Source of the DNA: Ditylenchus dipsaci
Taxonomy: Eukaryota; Nematoda; Chromadorea; Rhabditida; Anguinidae
Reading direction: 5' to 3'
Length of the DNA stretch: 64,000 bases
Assembly: GCA_004194705.1 (NCBI GenBank)
Contig: SADC01000191.1
Coordinates: 62,001-126,000, forward strand
This document shows, in pieces, positions 19,601 through 32,458 of the stretch; position 1 is the stretch's first letter; each line of letters begins with the position of its first letter. Below the pieces are notes generated by a model. That model searched no databases, was not told the DNA's origin, and saw nothing but the letters and a program-made list of their open reading frames with translations. A program made the position numbers and the translations under genes.

Positions 19601-22600
19601 TTCTTCGATTGCCTGACCATGTTTTTCAACTGGGCGTGGCAAAAAGAGACTCTATATGCATTTATGTTCAAGAGTTATTCTCGGAATCATGTCTAAGGTA
19701 AGTGAGTGCGCGCATCTCTAACTCTCAAGCCCCCTGCGCCCCTTCGGGGCGCAGGGGGCTTGGGGGCTTGGAGTTGAGATGCGCACACCCACATACCTTA
19801 GACACAAATCACTCGAAAATGACTCTGGATGCATGAAAAGCATGCATACCAGAGTTTATTTATGCGGTAGGCCCAGTATTCAAAACTATGTTCAACATCT
19901 TCTTGTTAGTGAGCCTTCTATGATTAGTGGCCCTTTTGTTCCCTTCCCTCCCTATACAGCCCTTATTCCCTTTAAAATTCAAAAGGCGCCAATTTAAATT
20001 TTTCAAATTTTGACTAAAAACCCATGATACCCCCCTGTGGTTCGAAAAAATTTTTTTTCTCTCAGAACTAAAAAAACAGCCGGCTTTCTCATGAAATCGG
20101 GTCGAGAAACACGAATATGATGTTATCTTCTCCATCTGATCAGTCCCCGTGGGGGGGGGGATTCTGAACTCAAGCCACGATTTTTTGGTATTCGTGTTTT
20201 TATTTTATTTTGATTCGAAGTGTGTATTAGGCCATAATAAAACTCACCTTCAACCAGCAGAGTAATGCAAATGGAGTTTTGTTCCCAGCAGGCAAAGTAG
20301 GTGCCTTGGTCTCCGAAGTCCACATCCTCTACAATCACCCTGTACCAGCCGTTGCCTGTGCTCTCAAAAAAGACCCTGTCATCATTTCCAGGCACCAATT
20401 GCTCAGTTTCCTTGTACCACACTACATCCAATCTGCTTTTGTTCATCTGGCAACTCATAATCGCTGTTTGACCCTGCATCACAAACATTGTCTGCGGTGT
20501 TTTGCTCAAGAACTTAGGTGTCGATTGGCTTTCGTCCCCCTCTTCAATAATCAAATAGGCAACTGGATACATTTCTCCATTCACTTTAATGCTGTATAGC
20601 TGGCCATCTTCAACCTGGACATTTTGGATCACCAGCACTTCCAGCAAATCATGGCTGATCCGCTCAAACTTGCTTGGCTGACCATTGCCCAAAGGTCCCA
20701 CCCTTTCCTTGCCATTCCTGTACCACTCGATGGGCCTGGTTTTGTCGACGTAATTGTTGAGTTCGCAAGTTATACTGGCTGTAGAGCCTTGCTTTATCAC
20801 CTTAATAACATTTTTTGTAATTGAAAGTTTTTTTTAATTGTAACATTAAGGTCAACCGGGAGATTTGAGTATTTATAAGCAAATTTGAAAAAGTCGGAAA
20901 AAAGATAAAATAGCCGGTAGATTTCAGTTACATTCTATCGGAACTTGGTGATCTTTTCGGCAAATATGTTGACGCCCATGAAAAGGACCGACGAAATATG
21001 TATCTTTGCGTATTTTATATAATATCAACCGAAGATGACTGGCAAATGACTTATGGCTCGTTCATAAGTCCGGAGTTGGAATATTTTGCATGGTGAACAC
21101 CCCTTACTCCAACTCTGACTCCATTCCAGGTTTCTGAACAAGCCATTAAAAACAAGAGTTTAAATAAATTCTGATTTTCGATCGCCAAAAATCAGGAATT
21201 TGTGTACTGCCTCCATCACAATGCCCAGATGACCTGATTTTTCAACAATTTCCTGATTTTTTGATACATAAATTCTGGTTTCGAAATTTTCGGTCTGTAA
21301 AGTTTGCTAAATGTTACAAATGATCAAAGATAAACAATTTCTTCACTAAGTTTTTTCTTGGAGAATTCTCAGAAAACTTAAAAGTATTACGTAGGTAGCA
21401 ATATCGAGATCCTCTTGGCTGTGGCTCAGACTTAGATTAGTGCGTTCAGAAAGACCAGCCAGCGATTTGGTTTCACTTCCGGCTTCTAGCCTGTGAGAGG
21501 CAAGGCTCCTTGCCTCATCTTGGTTCTCAGCTACATGGATGTTGAAGAGCAGACTTGCGCCACCTGCTTCCGAGTTGAAACTTCTTTCCATTGGTTGTTG
21601 ATGTTGTTGGGTGGGTGGTGACACTGTGGTCTCAAGGTCCACCTGACCCCATGGGATTTCTTCGAGATGCACATGCACATCATCCTTGGCACTTCTGGCC
21701 ATTATTGACACATTCAGCTTGGCTAGGGTGTCCACAAATACTAAAAATAAAAAATAAAATTCTTTCAAAATTTTCTTAAAAAATACTGCTTAAAATACTT
21801 GTTTTTTGCTGCAAAAAGACTTTTTTTGCTCCAATTTTTTTACTCTTTTTTTTGCAACAAAAAAATTTTTTTCGACGCAAAAAAAAGTACTTTTGCAGCA
21901 CGGAAAATCTTTGCCCCTTGAAAAGTATGGCGGTAAAAAACATCGCATCAAAAGTTATTTTCGGCAAGGCTAGAATTTTGCGGGAGACCATTCCACGAAG
22001 CACAATTTCAGTGAAAACTCATTTTCAAAGTCCCTGCTAGGCAAAACAAAATTCAATTATTAGATTCGTGATCAGTATGGTCGATTTAAAGGGCATGCCC
22101 GTGCTATTACAGATGGTGCCCGACAATTTAAATTTTTTTCGTAATCATTGAACTTCTGTATGGATTTTTGAACTTGGTTTCTGACAAAACTATACCTAAA
22201 ATTTAATTCTAGGCCTCGTTTTATTAGAAAATAAGTAAAAACCCGTACAGAAGTTTAATGATCAAGAAAAAAAATTGAGTTGGCAAGAATCATTTTTAAT
22301 CACCTGTAATAGCGTGAGCATGCCCCTTTAAATTAAAAAATCACTGACAAATTAAAAATATTGAACTTTTTCAATTTTTTTTATTTCGACAGGAATTTGA
22401 AAATATACGGTGAGTATGAATTTGAAAAGAAGGTCGAATAGGCAAATTGACTACCATAAAACCTCTATTAATCAGGCCCCTCTAATAAATCGGCCCCCTG
22501 GAAGGGGGTTGAAAAATAATCCGGCCCCCTCTAATAATCCGGCCCCTTTCAAAGAGCTTTAAAAGGGCTTTTTATTAATTTTGGAATGGTACAGAAATTA

Positions 22601-25600
22601 CTAAGTAAGGTGAAATTTTGACAGTACGATTATCTTGTATAAATTTTAGTGTCAAAAAAGTATACCTATTCAAAATTCAAATTTTTTATAATTTAACTGA
22701 GGTTTAAAAAGTTTTATGGGTGTCTTGGGTGTTAAAGGAACCATGACTTTTGGGGGCTAATTGACCATTATTTGATTGCTAATCTCATCACGTTTCCTTC
22801 CTTTTTGAACTTTTAAATGTTTTGGGGAAGTTATATGTCAATCTGTACATTCTTGCTTACTATTTTCAAAAAAAAAGGCTAATGAAAGAAGGTAGTAACT
22901 GAAGTGCAATGTCAAAAGTCTAAATTTTTTAAACAAATTTTATATTAGAATTTTTATTCGAACTTTTATTGTACTTTTTTGTTTTCTATTTCGCCAGCTT
23001 GTATTCATGGATCTCAGCTTTCTAACGAGCTCTCAAACTGTTCTAAGTCAAGTCTGCAATGAGAAAACTAAGGAGTTTGAAAAAATAGAAATTTAAGTTT
23101 TAAAAAGGAATAAGCTGCTATTTTTTTCAAACTTCTCATTTTTTAAATTTTAGAAACGACCGGTTTGATATTTCGTAAAAAAGCTGAAATTGAGGGCTAC
23201 AAGCTCGTGCAGAAAGAAATTAAAAATTACAATAAAAGTCTAAATAAAAATTGTGATGAAAAATTTGTTTATATAGCTTACACCAAAACAATTTTTTTCA
23301 GACGGTGCGCATGAGCTTTTGACAAAAATTTGAAACTGTCCGCGTTTTTTTCTGACACACCATGTAGTCATTTTTCTGAAATACAAATCAAGAATGTCCA
23401 AGTTGACTTAAAACTATCCTAAAATTTAAAAAAAATTGCAAAAATAAATAAAGAACAATTATAAGAACAGAAAAAAGGTTAATTTAATAATACACCACCC
23501 CCCCCCTAAAAAGTCATACAACTTTTCAAAAGGTCGAAAAATAATCCGACCCCCTCTAATAATCCGGCCCCTCTATTAATCCGGCCCCTGGAAAGTAGTT
23601 GAAAAATAATCCGGCCGGCCTAATTAATAGAGGTTTTACGGTATGCTTAATAGTGACCTGTGCTAGATTTTCGTTTTTGCACAGCTAGACGTCAAATAAT
23701 TTTTTCGCGAAATTATCCGCAGAAGAATTATCCCAGCGGGATTGTCTCCGACGGATTCTCGCCTTGCCTTATTTTCAAAAGTATAGCATAAATCTGGTAA
23801 CAAGTACGGTGGAAATAGTAGGGTGTGTATTAAGGTGTCTTTTTCGCACTATTTTGAATTCTTCCGTCAGGCGTAATCCTCAAAAATAGGTCTATTGCAC
23901 TGAAAATAGGGCGAAATCGCGTTAATTTTAATCAGAATATTTTTGAAATTCAGGTTAACTAGTGTAAATTAATAAATTTTTTGGTATCTGTGGTACCTGT
24001 TTTAACTATTTATTGTATCAAAAATAAACTATTACCTGATTCATCATCACTTTTCGAGTTACTTCTCCTTTCCAAAATAGGACTTGAGGTCGGTGATTTT
24101 CTAGTAATCTTCATTTTCTTGCTGTAAAACTCTTCTGAGACCATAACCACGCTTTCTCTTCCTGTTTCGCTCATTCTTTCTATATCAATCTGAAAGCTAT
24201 CGCCCAAAAATGTAGCGGTAATTTGAGCTCTAGCTTCAGGAAACACTACTGCATTCAGCAAAGCATGACGGCGCCGACGGCGCAGGTCAAAAGTCTCAGT
24301 GCATGATGTTTTCAAGTTATACACATGCATTGTGGATAGAGATGTGCTTGGTTGTTCACCTTCTTCGTCCGTCAATATTGCTGTTTCTTTGCGTCCAGAC
24401 AAATCACTAACTTTTCTGAACAGAATCGGCACATTCTCGGACAGACTCAAACAACTGCTCGTGCCTTCTTCCTCGTCTTCTTGCGGCACTTTCAAGTGCA
24501 CTAAAATGGGACCAGGTGCTTGTAGAGGTGTCACTGACCTTTGCTGAGGGTTTATAAGAGCGGGAGATGGGTCCACTGGAATTCCGCTATCTTTTCTGGG
24601 ATGGGTTGCGGACTTGGAAGCACCTTTTTGGTCCACTGAAAAGTTGTATCCAATCTGGGAGAAGGGTAGAGGAGAGTGCTCAGCTGAATGGATTAGACCA
24701 GTCAAGTCTATATGGGTCTGAGGAGGGGTGTGGAAGGTGTTTACAGTGCCTTTTAATTGACTGGATGTATTATTGGTAGTGGTGGTGTCATCTGACTCCT
24801 CACAAACCATTTGAACGGACCTGTCCATGGACACTTGGTCCTCTTTGTCCTCTTCCTCCTCGTGGAAAATATATTGGGACATTTGCATGTTAAGCACTCC
24901 AATTGGGAGAGAGCCTTTGGCTAGTTGGTGTTCAGCACGCCTGTTTAGCTGCACACTAACTTCCACTTGAGCCAAACTGTGTCCAGCCGTGGGTTGGTGT
25001 TGTCTGAAATTGAAGTGTCAAAGAAAGTCTTATTTTTTTCTTTCTTTTTTGGCAAAGAGAACATTCGACAGTTATGGGTAAAAACAGCGCCAGAAAAAAC
25101 AGCGCCGCAAAAACATCGCCGGAAAAACAGCGCTAAAAAAAACAGCGCCGCAAAAACAGCGCCAGAAAAAACAGCGCCGCCAAAACAGCGCCAGGGAAAA
25201 TTTACCAAAATATTTCAAATTACAAACTACACTACCTGAGTTCCCCAACCTGGATACAACAAAACCAAGTGGTCGAAAAAAAAAGTGGTAAAAAAAAGAT
25301 CAAATTTTTTTTACTTTTCGGGTCCCAAAACCTATTTCTGGACTAATTCAGGCATGCTGAAGATGGTTTGATAGTTGTAAAAACCCCATTTTGTAGGGTA
25401 TTTCTTGAGTTTAGTAAAATCAAGTTTCGGTAAAGTCTTCCAACACCCAAAAAATACCATATAATACGGCGTTTTAGTGTTATCAAGCCATCTTCAGCAT
25501 CTCCGAATTAGTCCACATAATAGGTTTAAAAACCCGAAAAAGTAAAAAAAAATTTGCTCCAAGTGGACGACCACTTGGTTTGGTTGGTTCAGACTGAAAA

Positions 25601-28600
25601 TTTTGAATTCCCGCAAAAATTTTTCAAAACTGAAGTTGATGGTTCAAACTCCTATGACTGCAAAGAATACTATCCAGGTGGTTCAGATACTATTCGGTAT
25701 GGACCAATTCGAAGTTGATCAATTCGCTTAACGCCCGTAAATGGATATCCACCTGGACCAGGGTTCCACCCCTGATTTTGGGGGTCGGCTAGGTGAAATC
25801 GCGGGTTTGTTTTTATCAAACCTAATTCACCACGCGATTTTACATACGATAGCATGGTTTGTTTTTGATTTGGAATAAACTTTTTTCAGGCCATTTAGGT
25901 GGAAATCCACTTGGACTACGTATCCAGGTGGCCAAACAGCCTATTCGTGCAGAAATTAAACTTGAAAACAAGGGTTTTAGGTAATTGGATTCGAAACATG
26001 CGAAATTTCAGTTATTTGAATTGAAAATTTCAAGTCCTGGCCATAGAATAGTACCCGAACCGAAAAATGTGAGTCCAACCAGCGAGTCGGATAACCGACT
26101 CATAAATTTCCAGTTTTGGATAGCCATACTCACAAACCTTTGTGATTTCGATGAAAAAAAAAGTGGACGACCTCTGGCATAGATTTCAACAATTAAATCT
26201 CACATTATCTCATATTGTATACAGTCAACTCTCGATACAGTGTACCCTCGATATAGTGTAGATCCCGATACAGTGTATATTTTTTTCAACCTCATTCAGT
26301 CAGCTCTAAGCCAAACTGGCTTACAGTGTACCCTCGATATAGTGTAACCCTCGATATAGTGTATATTTTTCCGATCCCGCGAGCTACACTGTATCGAGAG
26401 TGGACTGTATCTGGCGCTGTTTTGGCGGCGCTGTTTTTTTGGCGCTGTTTTTGCGGCGCTGTTTTTGCGGCGCTGTTTTTGCGGCGCTGTTTTTTCGGCG
26501 CTATTTTTACCCATAACCCATTCGACCCTTTATTGGAGTAAAAGGGTCATTATATCTAGTGCTTTTGGTCATTTTGCAACAAAACGACAATTCGAAATGA
26601 TTAAAAAGAAAATTCGAGGTTTCAAAAGAGGACGAATCCTCAAAATTAAACACTATAACATTATATTCTTCGTCAACAATACTAGTTTCTTTAATTTTTA
26701 TTAATTTGGTTCTTTTTCTAATTTTCCCACTTTTTGCTTTTTTCTTGCTGATGCTCGAGAAGAGAGGCAATAACAATAACGCACTTAAAAAAATTCGGCA
26801 GACGTTTTTCGAAACTGATTTCTGTTTTTTCGCAGCTGATTTCCCGCTTTTGCAGCTGATTCAAAAAAGTGAAAAAATCAGCTACAAAAGCCTAAAATCT
26901 GAACAGAAAAAAATGAGCTGAAAAGATGAAAATCAGCAGCAAAAATAAAATGTGCTCCGAAAAATTCTGCGGGAATAAAATTTTTAGTTACGTGTCATTT
27001 TGTGTTGTTATCTGTCCTGTCATTTGTCATTAACCAACCCTAGTAGAGTCTAAATGAAAGCCAGAAACCTGCTTTTAGGAGTTTGAGGAAGACTAGGCAC
27101 AGGTTCGGGCAACAGACGATGCCCATAAGTGGGCGATGGAGGTGGTTTGAAATGGTTGGAAAGTGCTTCCTCTTCTAGCAAACGTCTAGGCAATGGTTTC
27201 TTGGGTAGTTGGTTAGACTGAGATGGTTTGTTTGAGGCTTGAAGCAGTGGTTTGGGTGCTTGCCGTCCAAACACAAATGAGTTGACTGACTCCTGCATTG
27301 TGGATATGGTGGCGCTTGACTCAGCATCAAGTTCTTTGGATGTTGAAGAACTGGTCATACCATTGCTTGGAGGTTGAGATTCGGTTCTTAATTTGGGTCT
27401 CAAGCTAGCTAACCCAAGGGACCTCGCTTCTAAACCTTGGCTTTTAGGTAAATGCTCCTTTTTGACCTGTTGAATGGTCTTTTGCTACTGCCCAAGCCAT
27501 TTTGAAGTCCATTAGTTTTCTTCTCTTGACCTCTTAGTGTCTCCAAAATGGCATCCAAATGGAAACAGACTTTGCTATAAATAATAATCATTAGTTTTCA
27601 TGCATTTTATTTCATTTTTAATGATTTTCTATTTGTTATCAAGGTTGTGATACGGGAGATTCCCCGCCTTGTTTACCTGACAACGAAAAGCGGGGAAATA
27701 AGAACAGTGAGATTCACAAGAAAAAATTTATCTGACTACGATGAACGATTTTTGCACTGCGATTTGAAATTTTGGCGCTAGTCCTCTAGTCCCCTCCCGA
27801 AATCGCTAAAACAACCGTTCGGAACAACAAGTTTAGGCTTAGGGGTAGGCCAGTGTATGAAGTTGTGACTAAGAAATGTTTTACGCACTTTTTCCGGGTC
27901 TGGGACATGTATTTGGGTACTCTTTACTTAAAGAACCATGGTTTTTGCGCGCAGCGGTTGTCCTCCGCCAATTAAAATTTTTTCCTAATCATTGAACTTC
28001 TGTTCGGATTTTTTAACTAGGTTTCTAACAAAACTATACCTAAAATTTAATTCTAGGTCTTGTTTTGTTATAAACCAAATTGAAAAATCAGCACAGAAGT
28101 TCAATAATTGGGGAAAAAATTGAATTGGCGGGGGACAACCGCTGCGCGCAAAAATCATAGTCCTTTAAGTTTTAAAGGGAAAATTTTTTAGGGGGGGGAG
28201 GTTATTCGCTACTAGGGTCGAAATTTCCGAAGAAGAATTTTTTATATTTAAATGTTGGCAATAATTTGTTGGTGAACAGAATTGGATGATATTGATCTTG
28301 AATTCAGGTCCCCTATTCCAACGCCTTCCCCGGAGCATTCCCCGATTTACAATTCCCTGGTTATTTTACAATCCTAGTTTTAATAATTCAGCGGCATGCA
28401 AATCCACACCACGCATTATTATGAAAATTTAGTTTTTGCTATTATTTTGTGTCTGGTTTAAAAAGCGATGTGTCTGGTTAAAAAATAATCATAACAAGAT
28501 TTTTCGAGTTTTGAATTTTTTACTGACCCACAAAATAAAATGAAAAGTAAGACCTTTCATCTATATTTTGTTATAATTTTATTAAATTCAGCAAAATGAC

Positions 28601-30789
28601 ATGCCTGAGTACTTCTACCACAGCATTCATCCCATCCAACCTTGGCTCTTCGGATCGGCATAGCTCGTGAATAGTGTTAATTTCCTCATTGATCTTTGTC
28701 AACAGATCATAGATGGTTCTTCGCTCTTCATAGGGTGTGCTGCGACCACTTTTGGCAGCTGCTTTTCCCTCTTCCTGAGTGATGTCCTCCAAATCAGTCA
28801 ATTTGCCTTTGACCACCACGATTAGCGGGGTCATTCTAGCAATGTCTTGATGCTCTTTTCCAGGGCTTTCACTTTCAACTGGTTAGTAGGGGTGTGTCTG
28901 TCTGGAGTTGGCAAGTGTTTCAGAGTTGTCAGTTCTTCTTGAATGCTGTCTTCTTCCTCCACAAACTGCTCCAAACAATTAAGCTTTTGCCGAAGTATTT
29001 CTATCGGCTCTTTAAGTAATCCATAGTGGTAATTGGAAACTTGCTCCTGCTGCTTGGAAACTTGATTGGTGGCTGGTAACTTGGAATTGAAGCTTACTGG
29101 AGTGTCATTCAAATTCAAGATCATTTCGGCCAATCTAGTCCTCAACAATTCTTCATTGGCAGCGGCCTGGGCTTTGGTCCAAGTCACATTTGGGTGTGGA
29201 CTCAACCTTTCACTTATAGCCCAAATGGCTTGCTCTATTAACCTGGCCTCGTTGGCTCTGCTTTCTAGAGTTAATGCTTGAGCTGAGTCTAGGTCTTGTT
29301 CCACCTGTTTGATGGTCTGCTTGAGGCTTGAATACTGTTGGGAGTCTATATAAGTAAAAGGGTTTGCTGGATGCTCACTCCTAGTTTTGTGCAACTGGAG
29401 AGGCTCTTTTGGTCTGGCTGAGGGCAGGGTCAGATGTCCATTGGTTTGAGGAGTTATGGACCCAGTTTTAAAAAGTCGGAGCGGAGGTGTGGGTCTGTTG
29501 AGAGGCGGCAAAGGACTGGAACGACCTTTTGATGGTTGTAAAGATGGTCTACTAGCTAGCATTGAAGAAGGCGATTTGGGTGGCAGAGAGCTGAACCCGT
29601 GGTTAGACATGGTCTGAGCGCCAGCTTCCCAAGGTACAAAGACCCCTCTGGCCTGTCCCACTTCGGATTCTCTGCCCAAACGCCACTCTTGAGTAATCTC
29701 GATTACTTTGGCAGAATGGCAATAGCTATTAGTTTGGACCAGGTAGGGAGGGGCACTTGGAGGACGCTGGTGTGCTCGGTGCACCAGCGATGTATTTGAA
29801 TGGATGTGGTAGGTAAAGGCACTGCCTTTAGCTTGTGATGTAGCCTCCGGTTTAATCTTTTACTCAGTTCTTCAAAGATTTTAGGAAAATCAACCAGACT
29901 CTCAACATATTTTTCTAGTGGTTGAGACACTTTTTTGTAATTTTCTGGTGCTCCATACCTTAGGTTAGCGGTTAGAAAATGGATTGGGCCTGAGATTTGC
30001 ACATTTATAGGCTGACCTTTGTAAGTCACTCGTTCAGGCAAGTCTAAGGCTCTAGGACCTTGTTTTGGTGAAGATTTCCTTGGTTGCTATGTAGCTGATT
30101 TGAAGTTTCTCGTTGACTTGTATTTTGTAACAAGATTGATTTTCTGCTTTGTATTTCAGCTACTGGAGTAACAATAGCACTGAAATCGTTGATTGGATCA
30201 ACCCCAACCATTGAATTGCAGTCCTTGAGCACGTCAGCCACTTCTTCATTGGCTATTCTCTCGGAAATGGAGTTTGTTGGTGTTCTCCAAAGCCAGTTAA
30301 AGATTTTTTGGGAAGTCTCGGAGTAGGAGCTGAACTCAGAGGTTCACAACTTTGGGTCAGCTCAACACTCTCCCATAGACCATCTTCAGAAATTATGGAG
30401 TGAGTTAGGTATTCGGCGTCAAAGTACCTGTGAATGGCAAATGATTCAGTCACATTTTCCTCAGGTTGCCTGGTTGGTCGGTGGAGAATAGTGCTTCCAG
30501 TTCCATCGCTTCCAAACTCGCCGTCGTAGAGGGAAGCCCAGGGATCGGAGGTTGTGGAGGAAGCTGGTTTGGGCGGCACTTTAGGTGGGGTTTTGGAGCT
30601 GAGCGAGGAAGAGGTGTTGGAAAAGTAGTGAGGGTAGTGTGGGTAGGCAGGCTGCTCTGCAGAATCGTCATCTCTGATCAAATGCACTTCCTCACGCCAC
30701 TCCTCTTCTTCGGATATGGACCGACCACTCTCGGTCTTGCGCAGTCGTTTTATCTTCCGAAAAATAAAGTTTTCGGCTAGACGGCGCAT
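16619..30789 (-). CDS. Large Ig-domain protein, muscle-type; frame broken
   Basis: Exons, 5' to 3': 30164-30789, about 28605-30086, 27069-27574, 24036-25003, 21391-21740, 20248-20800, about 16868-17073 and 16619-16819. From 27.1 to 20.2 kb the phases agree. The N-terminus is basic, then acidic, Ser/Pro-rich and low-complexity. Exon 2 has a Pro/Ser-rich part and a coiled-coil-like part (LKQTIKQVEQDLDSAQ). The C-terminus holds Ig folds: ITCELNNYVD...IEWYRNGKERV...VEDGQLYSIKVNG, then MSCQMNKSRLDVVWYKE...DQGTYFACWE, then IACELDTT...KDSGVYSVRIN. I-set Ig domains suggest a cytoskeletal muscle protein of the titin/UNC-89 kind, but no kinase, SH3 or RhoGEF is visible and the orthologue is unknown. 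One-base frame shifts are needed near 30304, 29790, 28833 and 27481, and a TGA at 17012-17014 precedes the last Ig. It is either decaying or affected by sequence errors. Exon 2 may use a GC donor. Confidence 0.6.
17331..19050. mobile_element. Cluster of Tigger-like MITEs in an intron
   Basis: At least three members of the TACAGTCAACCCTCGATATA family lie back to back: about 17331-17955, 17954-18388 (a long near-perfect palindrome around 18170) and 18403-19052. Each reads GATATAGTGGCCCC or a variant at one end and the mirror at the other, and shares an internal GTCCGACACTTTTTT motif. The third contains an inserted GCATGCTCCT element at about 18600-18865. All lie in the intron before the last Ig exons. 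Confidence 0.65.
17583..17653 (-). other. tRNA-like sequence (tRNA pseudogene or SINE head)
   Basis: On the minus strand AGGTAGCTCATTGGTAGGAG matches a tRNA A box and D arm, and GTGGGTTCGGTAG resembles a B box. The anticodon arm and acceptor stem do not pair well. It lies inside a Tigger-like MITE. Confidence 0.45.
19328..20164. mobile_element. Foldback element with arms of about 300 bp
   Basis: The left arm, starting GAATCCCCCCCC then GGGGACTGATCAGATGG, is mirrored to the right end CCATCTGATCAGTCCCC...GGATTC. Shared internal landmarks are CATATTCGTGTTTCTCGACC, AACCACAGGGGGG and GGATTAAGGGCTGTATTGGG. The centre (19.62-19.90 kb) holds the GC-hairpin module CCCCCTGCGCCCCTTCGGGG. No transposase. 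It ends 83 bp from an Ig-coding exon. Confidence 0.75.
22090..22327. mobile_element. TTAA MITE (piggyBac-like)
   Basis: Inverted ends AGGGCATGCCC and GAGCATGCCCCT are bounded by TTAA at 22086-22089 and 22328-22331. The interior is palindromic around CATTGAACTTCTGTATGG. It lies in an intron of the Ig-domain gene. Confidence 0.6.
22455..23645. mobile_element. Element with CGGCCCCTCTAAT repeat arms
   Basis: Starts TACCATAAAACCTCTATTAAT followed by repeated AATCGGCCCC/AATCCGGCCCC units. It ends with the mirror units and AATTAATAGAGGTTTTACGGTA. The 1-kb interior has no convincing ORF. It lies in an intron of the Ig-domain gene. Confidence 0.55.
25070..26518. mobile_element. 1.45-kb DNA transposon with subterminal arrays
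   Basis: Terminal inverted repeats of about 22 bp (AGTTATGGGTAAAAACAGCG at left; mirror ending GCTATTTTTACCCATAACC at right) are flanked by an identical 8-bp duplication, cattcgac, at 25062-25069 and 26519-26526. Just inside each end is an array of (A)nCAGCGCCGC units, about 120 bp on the left and 100 bp on the right in opposite orientation. The interior holds a copy of the TCCACCTGG minisatellite and a Tigger-like MITE. No transposase was seen. An hAT- or MULE-type non-autonomous element in an intron of the Ig-domain gene. Confidence 0.75.
27773..28215. mobile_element. C-run MITE carrying a nested TTAA MITE
   Basis: The outer element begins GGCGCTAGTCC and ends TTATTCGCTACTAGGGTC, the family of 8.05 and 42.57 kb. 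Inside it, 27932-28164 is a palindrome AGAACCATGGTTTTTGCGCG...CGCGCAAAAATCATAGTCCT bounded by TTAA at 27928-27931 and 28165-28168. The order shows that the TTAA element inserted second. Confidence 0.6.
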
Positions 30790-32265
30790 TTCTTGAGATT
30801 AATGTTATAAAATAGAAATATTAGCATTAATATAATAGAAATAAATAAAAAAAGCTAAAAATATTTTTATAATTTTTGTTGTTCTAAACGAGTTCAGCTT
30901 CAAGGAGAGACCTCGAAATTTCTAAGATTCAAGCTTTGCATTCGCGTGGCTGGGTAAATTCCGAGCGGTCGGCACCCCTTTACGATAATGAGAAAAAAAC
31001 AATGGTCAAAAATGTCACGTAAAATGATTCCTGGTCGATGCTTAAAATTTTTTACATAGCGTATTTGTTCTAGTGAGTTATATCTCAACCCATCGAAAAT
31101 CGGAAAATTTTGATGTCTATTTCGAGATACATGGGTGGGTGAATTAATGAAGCTTAATAACTTTTTAAAAAGTGCCGTTTTGCCTTATTTTAAGCCATTT
31201 TTCAGGGTTTTCAACTTCAGCCTATCTGTATCTCAGTGCAGAGTGGTCCTACGACAACGATCAAAATGTCATTTTGTAGAGAAATCATAGAGCTTTCAAA
31301 AAATGCAAAAGGGCGTAAATTTTGATTTTTAAAATTTTGAGAAAACCTCTTAATTATGTGGTCAAACAACCATTTTCCTTACATTTTATTTGAATTTGAC
31401 TAGAAATCGACACTTTTATTTCTATGGTCATAATTTTCCGTATAATAATTCAAAAAAAAGTTTGATATACCAAATTGTAGCTGAGGAACAGGGCTTACAA
31501 ATAGTCATTAAAAGTTGACAATATATAAAAAATTAAAATCAATCAGCTTGAAAAAAAATCGTCCGCTATCAATTGTCGGAGAAAAAACGAGGGGGTTTCC
31601 AAACCGCCTCAAGCAATCGCGCAAAATTGATATTTTTATAACAAGTAGTAGGCTCTAATTGTAGCCCTTTAAGTGCTCTACAAAACTGCCTATGGCGATT
31701 TTAAAGCATTTAAAATTTTTTACGAAAAAACAGTAAGTCTAATAATAAACGTGCCGTCCGCTATCAATTGTCCGCAACTGTAAAACTAATACAATGGCTG
31801 TGATAAGAACGACATCCGAGTAACAACAGCTCGAAAAATAAGCTCTGCGAGTCAACCAGTATACAAAACCATTTTTGCCGACGTAACCTAACTCGTTTCA
31901 ACGACTGACTCATCTCAACCCACGTCGTCTCAATTTAATTTTTTTCCCGATCTCAGCCCCTATATCCTCAAAAAGTAAAAGAAAACACGTTTGAGCGCGT
32001 CCTAACATACGCTGGAAAAAAATCAACAGAGTGACCAAAAGGTGGGATACACGGGCTGGCATTAAGAAAATTAAAAATTGAGACGAGTTGGGGTTTGAGA
32101 AGAGTTTAATTTTTAACTTTTTTGCCACGGTATATTATCAAAAACATGGTAAAAAAGTCAAAATAGCTGATTTAAAAATGACGCTTATTGTTCCACAACA
32201 CTTCTAATACACCTTTATTTCACCTCTAAAATGCTTTTGCAGGCCTATTATGGCAAAAATAATTA
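30790..32265. other. No gene seen
   Basis: AT-rich region upstream of the Ig-domain gene. A CGTCCGCTATCAATTGTC(G/C) motif occurs twice near 31.56 and 31.75 kb, and CCTAACATACGCTGG, shared with other repeats of the window, occurs near 32.0 kb. No coding exon recognised. The promoter of the Ig-domain gene would lie at its start. Confidence 0.35.
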
Positions 32266-32269
32266 TTAA

Positions 32270-32458
32270 AAGACAATATTCTTTGCGCGCAGTGGCATGT
32301 GCAAAATTGAAATTGGCGGGGACACTTCTCTTTCGTCTATCAGTGTGCTCTTTTGAGTAATTCGAAACGACTCGAAAGAGTACACTGATAGACGAAAGAG
32401 AAGTGTCCCCGCCAATTCAAATTATGCACATTCCACTGCGCGCAAAAAGCACGGTCCT
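32270..32458. mobile_element. TTAA MITE (piggyBac-like)
   Basis: A palindrome centred near 32365 (TCAGTGTGCTCTTTT...AAGAGTACACTGA) with outer TTTGCGCGCAGTGG and CCACTGCGCGCAAA segments, bounded by TTAA at 32266-32269 and 32459-32462. Related to the 27932 element by the GCGCGCA segment. Confidence 0.6.

Noticed and set aside
20279..20824. Plus-strand ORFs over the Ig exon
   Set aside because: Antisense shadows of the minus-strand Ig-coding exon 20248-20800, which has matching splice phases and Ig motifs.
24945..25239. ORFs on both strands rich in GAVF/AALFF and KTAPQKQ
   Set aside because: Translations of the CAGCGCC array of a transposon end, mirrored at 26.3-26.5 kb.
30466..30780. Plus-strand Gly/Arg-rich ORF (SSSSIASK, GGCGGSWFGRH)
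   Set aside because: Shadow of the Pro/Ser-rich first exon of the minus-strand Ig-domain gene.
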